From NCBI GenBank assembly GCA_035642535.1, contig DASQSE010000088.1, positions 12,729 through 76,728 on the forward strand: a stretch of DNA of 64,000 nt, written 5' to 3'. This document shows, one piece after another, positions 34,185 through 42,107 of the stretch (the first letter of the stretch is position 1; every line of letters begins with the position of its first letter). A program made the position numbers and the translations under genes. A model generated the notes under the pieces. That model was not told the origin of the DNA, did no database searches, and saw only the letters and a program-made list of their open reading frames with translations. The stretch comes from Jatrophihabitans sp035642535. GTDB lineage: Bacteria; Actinomycetota; Actinomycetes; Mycobacteriales; Jatrophihabitantaceae.

Positions 34185-35243
34185 ATGCGCAAATCCAGAG
34201 TCATGATCGCTGCTGCGGTCGTCTGTTCGGCTTGGCTCGCACCGGGGATCGCGGGTGCCGCGACGCCGACGCCGGTCGCGGACGGGTTCGCCGGTCCGCT
34301 GCAGATCGCCGTCGGGGCAACCGGGCGGGTGTATGTCGCCCAGGACTTCGCCGGCGTCCTGAGCAAGATCAACAAGAACGGCGTCGTGTCCGATCTCGTG
34401 ACGGCGCCGGGCACCGAGGTGGCCGGTGTCGCCGCACTCGGCGAAGGCACCGTCTTCTACACGACGAGCATCGGCGGCACCGAGGACACGCCGGCCACCG
34501 CGACCGAACTGCGCCGGGTGCTGCCGAACGGACACGTGTCGACGCTCGCCGATCTCAAGTCCTACGAGGACACGGTGAACCCGGACCAGATCAACACGTA
34601 CGGCATCACCGACATCAGCCAATCGTGCGCGGATCAGTGGCCCGCCGAGGCCGGCCCGGTGTCGTACACCGGAATCCTCGACTCGCACCCGTACTCCGTG
34701 GCGCTGGCGCCGGGTGGGGTGTACGTCGGCGAGGCGGCGGGCAACGACATCCTGCGCGTCACGCCGAACGGGGCGATCCACACGGTCGCGGTCCTGCCGC
34801 CGCAGCCGACCGTGATCACCGCGGACGCCGCCGCGGCGAACGGCCTGCCGGACTGCGTCGTCGGCCTGACCTACAACTTCGAGCCGGTGCCCACCGACGT
34901 CGAGGTCGGCGCGAACGGGATGCTCTACGTGAGCCTGCTGCCGGGCGGCCCCGAGGATCCGAGCTTCGGCGCGCGCGGCGCGGTGTACCGCGTCAACCCG
35001 CACACCGGGTCCGCCACCAAGATCGCGGGCGGCTTCGCCGGCGCGAGCAACCTGGCGCTCGGCCCGAACGGCACGATCTACGTTTCGGAGCTGTTCGCCG
35101 ACGACATTGCGGTCGTGCAGGGCGGGACGACGGTCGACACGATTCCGCTGCTCTCGCCCGCGTCCGTCGAATACGCCCGCGGCGCGCTGTATGCGTCGAC
35201 CGACGTGTTCGGCAACGGGGCGGTCGTCAAGATCACGCCGTAA
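34185..35243 (+). CDS. secreted ScyD/ScyE-like beta-propeller protein
   Basis: 352 residues. A signal peptide (MRKSRVMIAAAVVCSAWLAPGIAGA) is followed by repeating propeller blades (GPLQIAVGATGRVYVAQDFAGVLSKI; PYSVALAPGGVYVGEAAGNDILRVT; ASNLALGPNGTIYVSELFADDIAVV). The family is named after cyanobacterial scytonemin genes, but in actinomycetes these are generic extracellular propellers of unknown ligand. Start ATG 34185, with GGGGAG upstream. Confidence 0.8.
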   Translation: MRKSRVMIAAAVVCSAWLAPGIAGAATPTPVADGFAGPLQIAVGATGRVYVAQDFAGVLSKINKNGVVSDLVTAPGTEVAGVAALGEGTVFYTTSIGGTEDTPATATELRRVLPNGHVSTLADLKSYEDTVNPDQINTYGITDISQSCADQWPAEAGPVSYTGILDSHPYSVALAPGGVYVGEAAGNDILRVTPNGAIHTVAVLPPQPTVITADAAAANGLPDCVVGLTYNFEPVPTDVEVGANGMLYVSLLPGGPEDPSFGARGAVYRVNPHTGSATKIAGGFAGASNLALGPNGTIYVSELFADDIAVVQGGTTVDTIPLLSPASVEYARGALYASTDVFGNGAVVKITP

Positions 35244-35256
35244 CCCATAACCATCG

Positions 35257-35308
35257 CGAGTTGTCCGCCCTTAGCTGCGTCCACGTGCGCGGAAGGGCGG
35301 ACAACTCG
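35257..35308. repeat. palindromic intergenic repeat, family A copy 2
   Basis: Perfect 16-bp arms CGAGTTGTCCGCCCTT (35257-35272) and AAGGGCGGACAACTCG (35293-35308) flank a 20-bp spacer containing CCACGTG. It lies between convergent genes (ScyD-like and MoxR-like), consistent with a bidirectional terminator. Confidence 0.85.
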
Positions 35309-35314
35309 TCGGCA

Positions 35315-36739
35315 TCAGGCGCCGTAGACGGTGCGGGCACCGTCGCTGTCCTTGGCGAGGCGGCGGTTGAGGTACAGCCCTTCCATCGCGAATTCGATGA
35401 CGGAGGCGGCCACCCCGATCGCGGTCGGCCCCTCGCCGACGCCGTCCGGCTCGAGCCGGTCGAGCAGCCCGGAGAGCACCGGCACCGGGCCGAGCTGGGT
35501 CAGCACCTCCTGCGCGGCGACCGCGTCGCCGGTGGTGACGGTCAGCCCGCCGTCGAAGCGATCCTGCAGCGGGCGCAGATCCATGCCGGCCAGCCGGGAG
35601 CGGTAGGTCTCGACGACTGCGCGGCGCAGCAGGTGTTCGAGTACCTCGAATTCGCGGCCCTCGTCGGCGTCGTCGAACTCGACCTTGCCGCGTGAGGCCG
35701 GGATGACCGCCGGCAGATCGCAGACGCGGGCCACCGCGGCGTCTTCGTGCACGAGCGCGGCGCGGCGCACCGCCGCGGCCGCGACCGTCTCGACCGCCGC
35801 GATCGCGAAGCGCGCCGAGACGCCGGAGCGCTGGTCGACCTGCGGCGCGTCGCGCACCGCGCGGGCGAACCGGCCCAGCACCTCGAGCAGGTGCTGCGGG
35901 ACGAGCGGCGCCGCGTGATCGGTGTCCGCCCAGAGCACCGCCGACTCCTGCGCGATGAGCGCGAGCTCGTCGGCCAGCTCGAGCGGGTAGTGCGTGCGCA
36001 CCTCGGCGCCGAACCGGTCCTTCAGCGGCGTGATGATGCGGCCGCGATTGGTGTAGTCCTCGGGGTTCGCGCTGGCGATGACGAGCAGGTCGAGCGGCAG
36101 CCGCAGCTGGTAGCCGCGCACCTGGATGTCCCGCTCCTCCAGCACGTTGAGCAGCGCGACCTGGATGCGCTCGGCGAGGTCGGGCAGCTCGTTGATCGCG
36201 AAGATGCCGCGGTTGGTGCGCGGCACGAGGCCGTAGTGGACGGTCTCCGGGTCGCCGAGCGTGCGGCCCTCGGCCACCTTGATCGGGTCGATGTCGCCGA
36301 TCAGGTCGCCGACGCTGGTGTCCGGCGTCGCCAGCTTCTCGCCGTACCGCTCGGTGCGGTGCTTCCACGCGATCGGGGTCAGCTCGCCGTCGGCGTCGAC
36401 GAGTTGCTGACACCGGCCGCAGGTCGGCGCGTACGGGTGGTCGTTGATCTCGCAGCCGGCCACGATCGGCGTCCACTCGTCGAGCAGGCCGAGCAGCGTG
36501 CGGATCACCCGGGTCTTGCCCTGCCCGCGCTCGCCGAGCAGCACCATGTCGTGACCGGCGAGCAGGGCGCGCTCGACCTCAGGCACCACGGTGTCGTCGA
36601 AGCCGACGATGCCGGGCAGCGAGGGCTCGCCGGCGGCGAGCCGGTTGATCAGGTTCTGCCGGATCTCGGTCTTGACGGAGCGGTGCACGTGCCCGGACGC
36701 GCGCAGTTCGCCCAGGGTGGCGATCGCGGGAGCTGTCAC
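35315..36739 (-). CDS. MoxR/BchI-type AAA+ ATPase
   Basis: 474 residues. Walker A GERGQGKTR, a cysteine-bearing insert (CEINDHPYAPTCGRC, possible zinc site), Walker B region FAINELPDL, sensor IASANPEDYTNRGRIITPLKDRF, and a long C-terminal helical lid. It resembles the magnesium-chelatase-like ATPases that pair with VWA proteins; the candidate partner is at 16675-18627. The GTG at 36739 is preferred as the domain-proximal start. A TTG at 36766 in the same frame is possible, and neither has a well-spaced ribosome site. Confidence 0.85.
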   Translation of the reverse strand: MTAPAIATLGELRASGHVHRSVKTEIRQNLINRLAAGEPSLPGIVGFDDTVVPEVERALLAGHDMVLLGERGQGKTRVIRTLLGLLDEWTPIVAGCEINDHPYAPTCGRCQQLVDADGELTPIAWKHRTERYGEKLATPDTSVGDLIGDIDPIKVAEGRTLGDPETVHYGLVPRTNRGIFAINELPDLAERIQVALLNVLEERDIQVRGYQLRLPLDLLVIASANPEDYTNRGRIITPLKDRFGAEVRTHYPLELADELALIAQESAVLWADTDHAAPLVPQHLLEVLGRFARAVRDAPQVDQRSGVSARFAIAAVETVAAAAVRRAALVHEDAAVARVCDLPAVIPASRGKVEFDDADEGREFEVLEHLLRRAVVETYRSRLAGMDLRPLQDRFDGGLTVTTGDAVAAQEVLTQLGPVPVLSGLLDRLEPDGVGEGPTAIGVAASVIEFAMEGLYLNRRLAKDSDGARTVYGA

Positions 36740-36790
36740 CCTCTCGACGCTACGTGTCCGCGGCAAGTGCTCGCCAGGTGTGAACGGCGC

Positions 36791-36948
36791 GAGGAGCGAA
36801 GCTCCCGAGCGACCATGGCCCGGATGTGGCGCGGCGATGTCTGGACTGAGGAGTCGAGGTGCCGACGGAGGAGGTGCCGAGCGACGAGGGAAGACATCGT
36901 CCTAGGGCGCCGCATCCGTTGCGAGGAGCGAGGTCCCCGAGCGACCAT
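36791..36948. repeat. composite repeat: two GAGGAGCGA direct repeats flanking family D copy 2
   Basis: Near-identical 26-27 bp units with GAGGAGCGA and CCCGAGCGACCAT lie at 36791-36817 and 36923-36948. The first contains a small hairpin GGAGCGAAGCTCC. Between them, about 36828-36897 is a diverged reverse-complement copy of 22068-22137. The element fills the 213-bp gap between the MoxR-like and lipoprotein genes. No coding pattern is convincing. Confidence 0.7.
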
Positions 36949-36952
36949 CGGC

Positions 36953-37672
36953 TCAGAATTGCAGGAAGATGTCCTCGGTCATCTTCATCAAGGGCGGGTC
37001 GTTGGTCGGCGTCGTCCCGTCGAGGTACCAGGCATCCCAGACGGTGACGCCCGCGTCCTGGCCGATGACGTTGAACGCCTCGCCGGTCGGGATCGCGGTC
37101 GGCCCGCTGGGCAGTCGGTCGCCCTCGCGCAGCAGGTCGTTCAGGCTGCCCGTCCCGTTGGCCTGCTCCAGTGCGATGAACCTGCTCGCCCAGTGATACG
37201 GATCCTTCGCGGTGCCGGGGAACCCGGTCGCCGACTCGGCGAAGCCGACCGGCCGCCCGTCGACCGTCGTGGTCGCGAGGTAGCGCTCGAGGCCGGTGCA
37301 CGGATGCCGGGTGAGGAACGTGATGATCGGGGCGCCGTAGGCGTGGTCGAAGCAGGTGTCGTCCTTGACGTCCCACCAGATCTTCACGACGTAGCTGTTC
37401 CCGTCCGGCGCATGCACGACCGCGGTTCGCAGCGGCTGCGACGGAGCGGGGTGAACGACCTCGTCCGGCGTGCTCGGCGCCGCGCTGGTGCTGGGTACGG
37501 CGGTGGTCGGCGTGCCACTGGGGAAGTCGGGCGTCGAACTGCTGGGCGCCTTGCGAGAGATCGCGGAGCCCGTGCCGTTGACGGTGCTCGCGCAGCCTGC
37601 GAACAGCGTGCCCGCCGCGATCAGACCGGCGACGAGCACGACGCCCCGATGCGATTTCACGGGCGCCAGCAT
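36953..37672 (-). CDS. predicted lipoprotein of unknown function
   Basis: 239 residues. The signal peptide ends in lipobox LFAGC, then a Ser/Thr/Pro-rich linker of about 50 residues and a globular domain with two Cys (DDTCFDHAYG, RHPCTGLERY) that may form a disulfide. I do not recognise the family. It is divergent from an Lrp-type regulator with only 14 bp between start codons, so their promoters must overlap the opposing coding starts. Confidence 0.7.
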   Translation of the reverse strand: MLAPVKSHRGVVLVAGLIAAGTLFAGCASTVNGTGSAISRKAPSSSTPDFPSGTPTTAVPSTSAAPSTPDEVVHPAPSQPLRTAVVHAPDGNSYVVKIWWDVKDDTCFDHAYGAPIITFLTRHPCTGLERYLATTTVDGRPVGFAESATGFPGTAKDPYHWASRFIALEQANGTGSLNDLLREGDRLPSGPTAIPTGEAFNVIGQDAGVTVWDAWYLDGTTPTNDPPLMKMTEDIFLQF

Positions 37673-37686
37673 GCCAGGCTGAGCGA

Positions 37687-38157
37687 ATGCGCGGCGCGGA
37701 GCGCGACCGTCGGGTCGACGAACTCGATGCCCAGCTGCTGCGCGAACTGGACGAATCGCCGCGGGTCGGGGTGCTCGAGCTCTCGCGCCGGCTCGGCGTC
37801 GCGCGCGGCACCGCGCAGGCCCGCCTCGACCGGCTCGTTGAGCGTGGTGTGATCGCTTCCTTCGCCCCCACGCTCGACCCGGTTGCGCTCGGCTTCGGCG
37901 TCACGGCGTTCGCGACCCTGGAGATCCGGCAGGGCCAGGGGCAGGCAGTGCTGTGGCACCTGCAGGAGATCCCGGAGGTGCTCGAAGTGCACACGATCAC
38001 CGGACCGGGCGACATGCTGTGCCGGGTCGTCGCGCGCTCGAACGCCGACCTGCAGCGGGTGCTGGATCGCGTGACGCAGTACCCGGAGATCGTCCGGACG
38101 TCGACGGTGATCGCGCTCTCCAACCCCGTCCGGCACCGCGTGCTGCCGCTCGTCTGA
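37687..38157 (+). CDS. Lrp/AsnC-family transcriptional regulator
   Basis: 156 residues. The N-terminal helix-turn-helix (LDAQLLRELDESPRVGVLELSRRLGVARGTAQARLDRLVERGVI) and C-terminal RAM ligand domain (VLEVHTITGPGDMLCRVVARSNADLQRVLDRV) are both complete. The family senses amino acids or related metabolites. Start ATG 37687. It ends at a large hairpin shared with the convergent DUF1003 gene. Confidence 0.88.
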   Translation: MRGAERDRRVDELDAQLLRELDESPRVGVLELSRRLGVARGTAQARLDRLVERGVIASFAPTLDPVALGFGVTAFATLEIRQGQGQAVLWHLQEIPEVLEVHTITGPGDMLCRVVARSNADLQRVLDRVTQYPEIVRTSTVIALSNPVRHRVLPLV

Positions 38158-38159
38158 AA

Positions 38160-38224
38160 TCCGCTTCGGGGCCGAGATGACCAAATTCGCGGTGCCGAAC
38201 TGGTCAGCTGGGCCCCGAAGCGGA
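38160..38224. terminator. nested palindrome between convergent lrp-type and DUF1003 genes
   Basis: Outer 14-bp arms TCCGCTTCGGGGCC (38160-38173) and GGCCCCGAAGCGGA (38211-38224) enclose an inner TGACCA...TGGTCA pair. The TGA of the minus-strand gene lies inside the element. Its architecture resembles family B, and it is probably a bidirectional terminator. Confidence 0.65.
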
Positions 38225-38695
38225 GTCGTCGCGGTTCTCTCTGGCAGCTTCGGCGCGGGCGAGCTCGGCGCGCAGGAAGTCGCGAGTGGCCACCTCGCCG
38301 AGCGCCATCCGCACCGCGGCCAGCTCGCGCGCGAGGTACTCCAGGTCGGCTTTGGCCTGGCGGGCCTCGTCGCGGTCAGCCTCTAGGTTGACGCGGTCGC
38401 GGTCGTCCTGCCGGTTCTGGGCGAGCAGGATCAGCGGCGCGGCGTAGGACGCCTGCAACGACAGCGCAAGCGTGAGAAACAGGAACGGGTACTCGTCCGG
38501 GTGCGGGATGCCGGGGACGGCGTTGCCGATGACCCAGATGAGGATGATGGCCGTTTGGACGACCAGGAACCGCCCGGTGCCGAGGAATCGGGCGAACTTC
38601 TCCGTCCACTGGCCGAACGCTTCCGGGTCGACGCGCAGCCACAGCGCACGACGCTCGGCGCGCGGCACGTCCAGGCGCATGCGGTTTTCAGCCAT
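38204..38695 (-). CDS. DUF1003 membrane protein
   Basis: 163 residues with two membrane helices (FLVVQTAIILIWVIGNAV and FLFLTLALSLQASYAAPLILLAQ), then a charged coiled region (RDRVNLEADRDEARQAKADLEYLARELA), the usual DUF1003 layout. ATG 38695 overlaps the stop of the MgtE-N/CBS gene by 8 bp. The pairing with MgtE-like proteins suggests a role with divalent cations, which is inference. Confidence 0.85.
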   Translation of the reverse strand: MAENRMRLDVPRAERRALWLRVDPEAFGQWTEKFARFLGTGRFLVVQTAIILIWVIGNAVPGIPHPDEYPFLFLTLALSLQASYAAPLILLAQNRQDDRDRVNLEADRDEARQAKADLEYLARELAAVRMALGEVATRDFLRAELARAEAARENRDDSASGPS

Positions 38696-39941
38696 TGGTC
38701 TCGGACCGATCCGCGTCGCGCCAGCCCTCCGGCAGCAGATGGTCGAGCACGTCATCGACCGACACCGCGCCGAGCAGCCGGTCGTGGTCGTCCACCACCG
38801 GTGCGGAGACGAGGTTGTACGTCGCGAGGTGGCGGGTGACGTCGTCGAGCGGCGTCTCCGGACGCAGCGTCCCGGTGTCCTTCTCGCACAGCCCGCTGAC
38901 CAGCGCGGACGGTGCTTCGCGCAGCAGCCGCTGGATGTGCGCCGTGCCGAGGAAGCGGCCGGTGGGCGTGGCCTGCGGCGGACGGACGACGTACACCTGC
39001 GCGGCGAGCGCGGGGGAGAGTTCCGGGTTGCGCACCCGGGCCAGCGCCTCCGCGACCGTCGCGTCGGGCAGCATGATCACCGGCTCGGACGTCATCATGC
39101 CGCCTGCGGTGTGGTCGGCGTAGGTCATCAACCGGCGCACCGGCGCAGCTTCCTCCGGCTCCATGAGTTCGAGCAGCCGCTCCTGGTCGGCGGCCGACAT
39201 CTCGCCCAGCAGGTCGGCGGCGTCGTCGTCGTCCATCGCCTCCAGGACGTCGGCGGCACGCTCGTCGGCCAGTGAGCCCAGCAGGTCGACCTGGTCGTCC
39301 TCCTCCATCTCCTGCAGCACGTCGGCGAGCCGCTCGTCATCCAGCGCCGCGGCCACCTCGAGCCGGCGCTTGGGCGTCATGTCCTGCAGGGCAGCCGCGA
39401 CGTCGGCCGCGCGCAGGTCGGCCAGCATCGCGAGCAGCGCGTCCGTGCCCTGGTGCGACTCCGACAGTCCGAGCCCGTCGACTTCGTTCCACTCGACCTG
39501 GAACAGTTGGCCGCGGCGCCGGATCCGGCCGGTCGGCGTCCGGAGGGCGAGCCGCGTGATGACCCAGTCGCGCGCCCGGTTCTGCTCGATGGCGGCGTCG
39601 ACGACGGTCGCGGGGTGCGAGCTTTCTCGAACCGCGACGGTGCGGTCGAGCAACTCGGACAGCACGAGCACCTCGTTCGAGCGCCGCTCGAAGCGCTTCA
39701 TGTTGACGGTGCCCGACGAGAGGACGACCTGACCGGGCTCGATCCGGGTAACCCGCCCCATCGGGACGAAGATGCGGTGCCGCTGCGCGAGTTCGATCAC
39801 CAGACCGAGCAGCCGCGGCGGCTGCCGATCGATGCGCAGCATGGTGACGGCGTCCCGGACCTTGCCGATCTGGTCGCCGCCCGGGTCGAAGACGGAGATG
39901 CCGGCGAGCCGCGCGAGGAAGACGCGCCCCGCGCTCGTCAT
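38688..39941 (-). CDS. MgtE N-terminal/CBS domain protein without a transport domain
   Basis: 417 residues. A PRC-barrel-like N-terminus (about 1-150) is followed by the superhelical MgtE_N domain with repeated LADERAADVLEAMDDDDAADLLGEM units (about 190-280) and two CBS motifs to the end. No membrane helix is present, so it is not itself an Mg channel. It may act as a cytosolic Mg-sensing subunit for the coupled DUF1003 membrane protein. Start ATG 39941. Confidence 0.85.
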   Translation of the reverse strand: MTSAGRVFLARLAGISVFDPGGDQIGKVRDAVTMLRIDRQPPRLLGLVIELAQRHRIFVPMGRVTRIEPGQVVLSSGTVNMKRFERRSNEVLVLSELLDRTVAVRESSHPATVVDAAIEQNRARDWVITRLALRTPTGRIRRRGQLFQVEWNEVDGLGLSESHQGTDALLAMLADLRAADVAAALQDMTPKRRLEVAAALDDERLADVLQEMEEDDQVDLLGSLADERAADVLEAMDDDDAADLLGEMSAADQERLLELMEPEEAAPVRRLMTYADHTAGGMMTSEPVIMLPDATVAEALARVRNPELSPALAAQVYVVRPPQATPTGRFLGTAHIQRLLREAPSALVSGLCEKDTGTLRPETPLDDVTRHLATYNLVSAPVVDDHDRLLGAVSVDDVLDHLLPEGWRDADRSETNG

Positions 39942-40019
39942 CGCTGACTCCGCACGAACGCCACACCAGCAGGTTAGTGCGCCGCTATCGCTGGGGACGC
40001 GAGGCACAACAGCCCCGCG

Positions 40020-40077
40020 TGGTCACTTACGCGCCGTGTGGTCACGTATACCTGACCACACACGCGGTAACTGACCA
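40020..40077. repeat. 58-bp nested palindromic repeat, family B copy 2
   Basis: It has outer TGGTCA/TGACCA and an inner GTGGTCA...TGACCAC stem around CGTATACC, the same length and layout as 25030-25087. Unlike the other palindromes it lies between divergent starts (MgtE-N/CBS and CitE-like), so it cannot be only a terminator. Confidence 0.75.
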
Positions 40078-40100
40078 CGGATCTGGATTAGCCTGCCGGG

Positions 40101-41060
40101 GTGAGCGAAACCCTGCGTCCGCGCCGTTCATGCCTCGCCGTTCCCGGCAGCAACCCGCGTTTCCTCGAGAAGGCGAAGGGGCTGCCCGCCGACCAGGTCT
40201 TCCTCGACCTCGAGGACGCCTGCGCGCCGCTGGCGAAGCCTGGTGCGCGCAAGAACATCGTCGCCGCGCTGAACGAGGGCGGGTGGGGCGAGAAGATTCG
40301 CGTCGTGCGGATCAACGATTGGACGACGCACTGGACGTATCGCGACGTCGTGGAAGTGGTCGAAGGCGCCGGCTCGAACCTCGACTGCCTGATGCTGCCG
40401 AAGGTGCAGAACGCCGAGCAGGTCGTCACCCTCGACACGCTGCTCACCCAGATCGAGAAGACGATGGGTTACGAGGTCGGACGCATCGGCATCGAGGCGC
40501 AGATCGAGAACGCGGCGGGACTCATCGCGGTCGACGCGATCGCCAAGGCCTCGCCGCGCGTCGAGACCATCATCTTCGGGCCCGCCGACTTCATGGCGTC
40601 GATCAACATGAAGTCGCTGGTCGTCGGCGAGCAGCCGCCCGGCTACGACGTCGGCGACGCGTACCACCACATCCTCATGTCGATCCTGATGGCCGCGCGC
40701 GCGAACGAGAAGCAGGCCATCGACGGCCCGTACCTGCAGATCCGGGATTCCGATGGGTTTCGTCGGGTGGCAGGACGCTCGGCTGCTCTTGGATTTGATG
40801 GCAAGTGGGTGCTGCATCCTGATCAGATCGGCATCGCGAACGAGGTCTACGCGCCGTCGCAGGAGGATTACGACCACGCCGAGCTGATCCTGGACGCGTA
40901 CGAGTACTGCACCTCCGAGGCGGGCGGCGCGAAGGGTTCGGCGATGCTCGGCGACGAGATGATCGACGAGGCGTCTCGCAAGATGGCGCTCGTCGTCGCC
41001 GCGAAGGGCCGCGCCGCCGGCCTCGTCCGCACCTCGAAGTTCGAACCGCCGGAAGGCTGA
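40101..41060 (+). CDS. HpcH/HpaI-CitE-like CoA-ester lyase
   Basis: 319 residues from GTG 40101. The TIM-barrel signatures are present: RRSCLAVPGSNPRFLEKA, DQVFLDLEDAC (Asp/Glu), MLPKV, IEAQIENAAGL (metal Glu), IFGPADF, and DGKWVLHPDQI. Members cleave malyl-CoA, citramalyl-CoA or related beta-hydroxyacyl-CoA esters. No citrate-lyase alpha or gamma subunits are nearby, so it is probably a stand-alone (methyl)malyl-CoA lyase-type enzyme. The exact substrate is open. Confidence 0.87.
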   Translation: MSETLRPRRSCLAVPGSNPRFLEKAKGLPADQVFLDLEDACAPLAKPGARKNIVAALNEGGWGEKIRVVRINDWTTHWTYRDVVEVVEGAGSNLDCLMLPKVQNAEQVVTLDTLLTQIEKTMGYEVGRIGIEAQIENAAGLIAVDAIAKASPRVETIIFGPADFMASINMKSLVVGEQPPGYDVGDAYHHILMSILMAARANEKQAIDGPYLQIRDSDGFRRVAGRSAALGFDGKWVLHPDQIGIANEVYAPSQEDYDHAELILDAYEYCTSEAGGAKGSAMLGDEMIDEASRKMALVVAAKGRAAGLVRTSKFEPPEG

Positions 41061-41067
41061 CTCAACC

Positions 41068-41180
41068 CGAGTTGTCCGCCTTTCGTTACGTGTACGCGTG
41101 CTAGAGGGCGCACAACTCGAAACACCAATGGAAGTTGTCCGCCCTTCGATACGCGTGCACGTACTGAAGGGCGGACAACT
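41068..41180. repeat. two tandem palindromic repeats, family A copies 3 and 4
   Basis: Copy 3 (41068-41119) has degenerate arms around a 20-bp spacer containing ACGTGTACGCGT. Copy 4 (41133-41180) has perfect 14-bp arms AGTTGTCCGCCCTT/AAGGGCGGACAACT and a 20-bp spacer containing ACGCGTGCACGT. Both lie between the convergent CitE-like and aquaporin genes. Tandem placement with unequal decay suggests duplication of the element itself. Confidence 0.85.
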
Positions 41181-41223
41181 CGCGGTGGGTCGGCGTTCGC
41201 CAGCTGGGGCGTCTCGCGTTGGG

Positions 41224-41970
41224 TCAGGCGGGCTCGGGCGGTGTGGCCGCGAGCGGCTCGCCGGGCGACTCCATCCGCTCGCCGACGATCAATCGGTAGG
41301 ACGCGCCGGCGAGCAGCCCGCCGATGAGCGGGAAGAGCCAGAACACCCACAGCTGGCCGAGCGCCCAGCCGTGCTGCATGATCGCCGGGCCGGTCGAGCG
41401 GGCCGGGTTCACCGACGTGTTAGACACCGGTATCGACACCAGGTGGATGATCACCAGCGTGAAGCCGATCGCGACGCCCGCGAAGCCGGCCGGGGCGCGC
41501 ACGTCGGTGGAGCCGATGATCACGTACAGGAAGATCGCGGTCAGCACGATCTCGACGAGGATGACCGCGCCCAGGTTGTAACCGGCCGGCGAGTGGTCGC
41601 CGTAGCCGTTGGACGCGAAGCCGGTGCCATGGGCCGAGAACCCCGACTGACCGTGCGCGACGCCGAGCAGCACGAGCGCGGCCACGGTCGCCGCGACGAC
41701 CTGCGTGATGACGTACGAGATGACGTCCGCCCACGGGAAGCGGCGGGCCATCGCCAGGCCGACCGTCACCGCCGGGTTGAAGTGGCCGCCTGAGATCGCG
41801 CCGACCGCGTACACCATCACCATCACCGCGACGCCGAACGCCATGGCGACGCCGAGGTAGTCGACGCCCTTGTTGCCGGCGTCGAGAATCGCGGTGCCGC
41901 AACCCACGAATACGAGAACGAAGGTGCCAAGGAACTCGGCTCCCAATCGGCGTACGAGTGATGCGTCCAT
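41224..41970 (-). CDS. aqpZ: MIP-family aquaporin (AqpZ-like)
   Basis: 248 residues with six membrane helices and both pore motifs (GGHFNPAVTVG and SVNPARSTGPA). The residues around the second NPA (NPARS) favour a water channel over a glycerol facilitator, which would have NPARD. ATG 41970 precedes the first helix (EFLGTFVLVFVGCGTA) by nine residues. Confidence 0.92.
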   Translation of the reverse strand: MDASLVRRLGAEFLGTFVLVFVGCGTAILDAGNKGVDYLGVAMAFGVAVMVMVYAVGAISGGHFNPAVTVGLAMARRFPWADVISYVITQVVAATVAALVLLGVAHGQSGFSAHGTGFASNGYGDHSPAGYNLGAVILVEIVLTAIFLYVIIGSTDVRAPAGFAGVAIGFTLVIIHLVSIPVSNTSVNPARSTGPAIMQHGWALGQLWVFWLFPLIGGLLAGASYRLIVGERMESPGEPLAATPPEPA

Positions 41971-42071
41971 GGCAGCTCCTCGGTCGGTCCCGGACGCATC
42001 GTGACGCAGGCCACCAGCCGATGGACGGAGGCGCGCCATGTGCCGCGCGCGCCGGCCGGCGAAGCACAATC

Positions 42072-42107
42072 TTGACTCGTTCCAGAAAGCGGACAAGACT
42101 CGGCCCG
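42072..42107 (+). promoter_or_regulatory. promoter/operator of furA, probably leaderless transcript
   Basis: TTGACT (42072-42077) and AAGACT (42095-42100) are spaced by 17 bp, and the GTG start follows 6 bp after the -10. The spacer TTCCAGAAA recalls the actinobacterial FurA/FurS autoregulatory operator (TTGACTCATTCCAGAAA-type, from memory). A transcript starting at the GTG itself is the likely outcome. Confidence 0.55.

Noticed and set aside
36736..36948. 70-residue Arg-rich ORF in the MoxR-lipoprotein gap, similar to the end of a plus-strand ORF near 22100
   Set aside because: The similarity follows a non-coding repeat, with an indel that would shift the frame between copies; it is treated as a DNA repeat.
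41098..41793. Plus-strand ORF beginning inside the tandem family A palindromes
   Set aside because: It starts in repeat DNA and continues antisense to the aquaporin gene; no domain is present.
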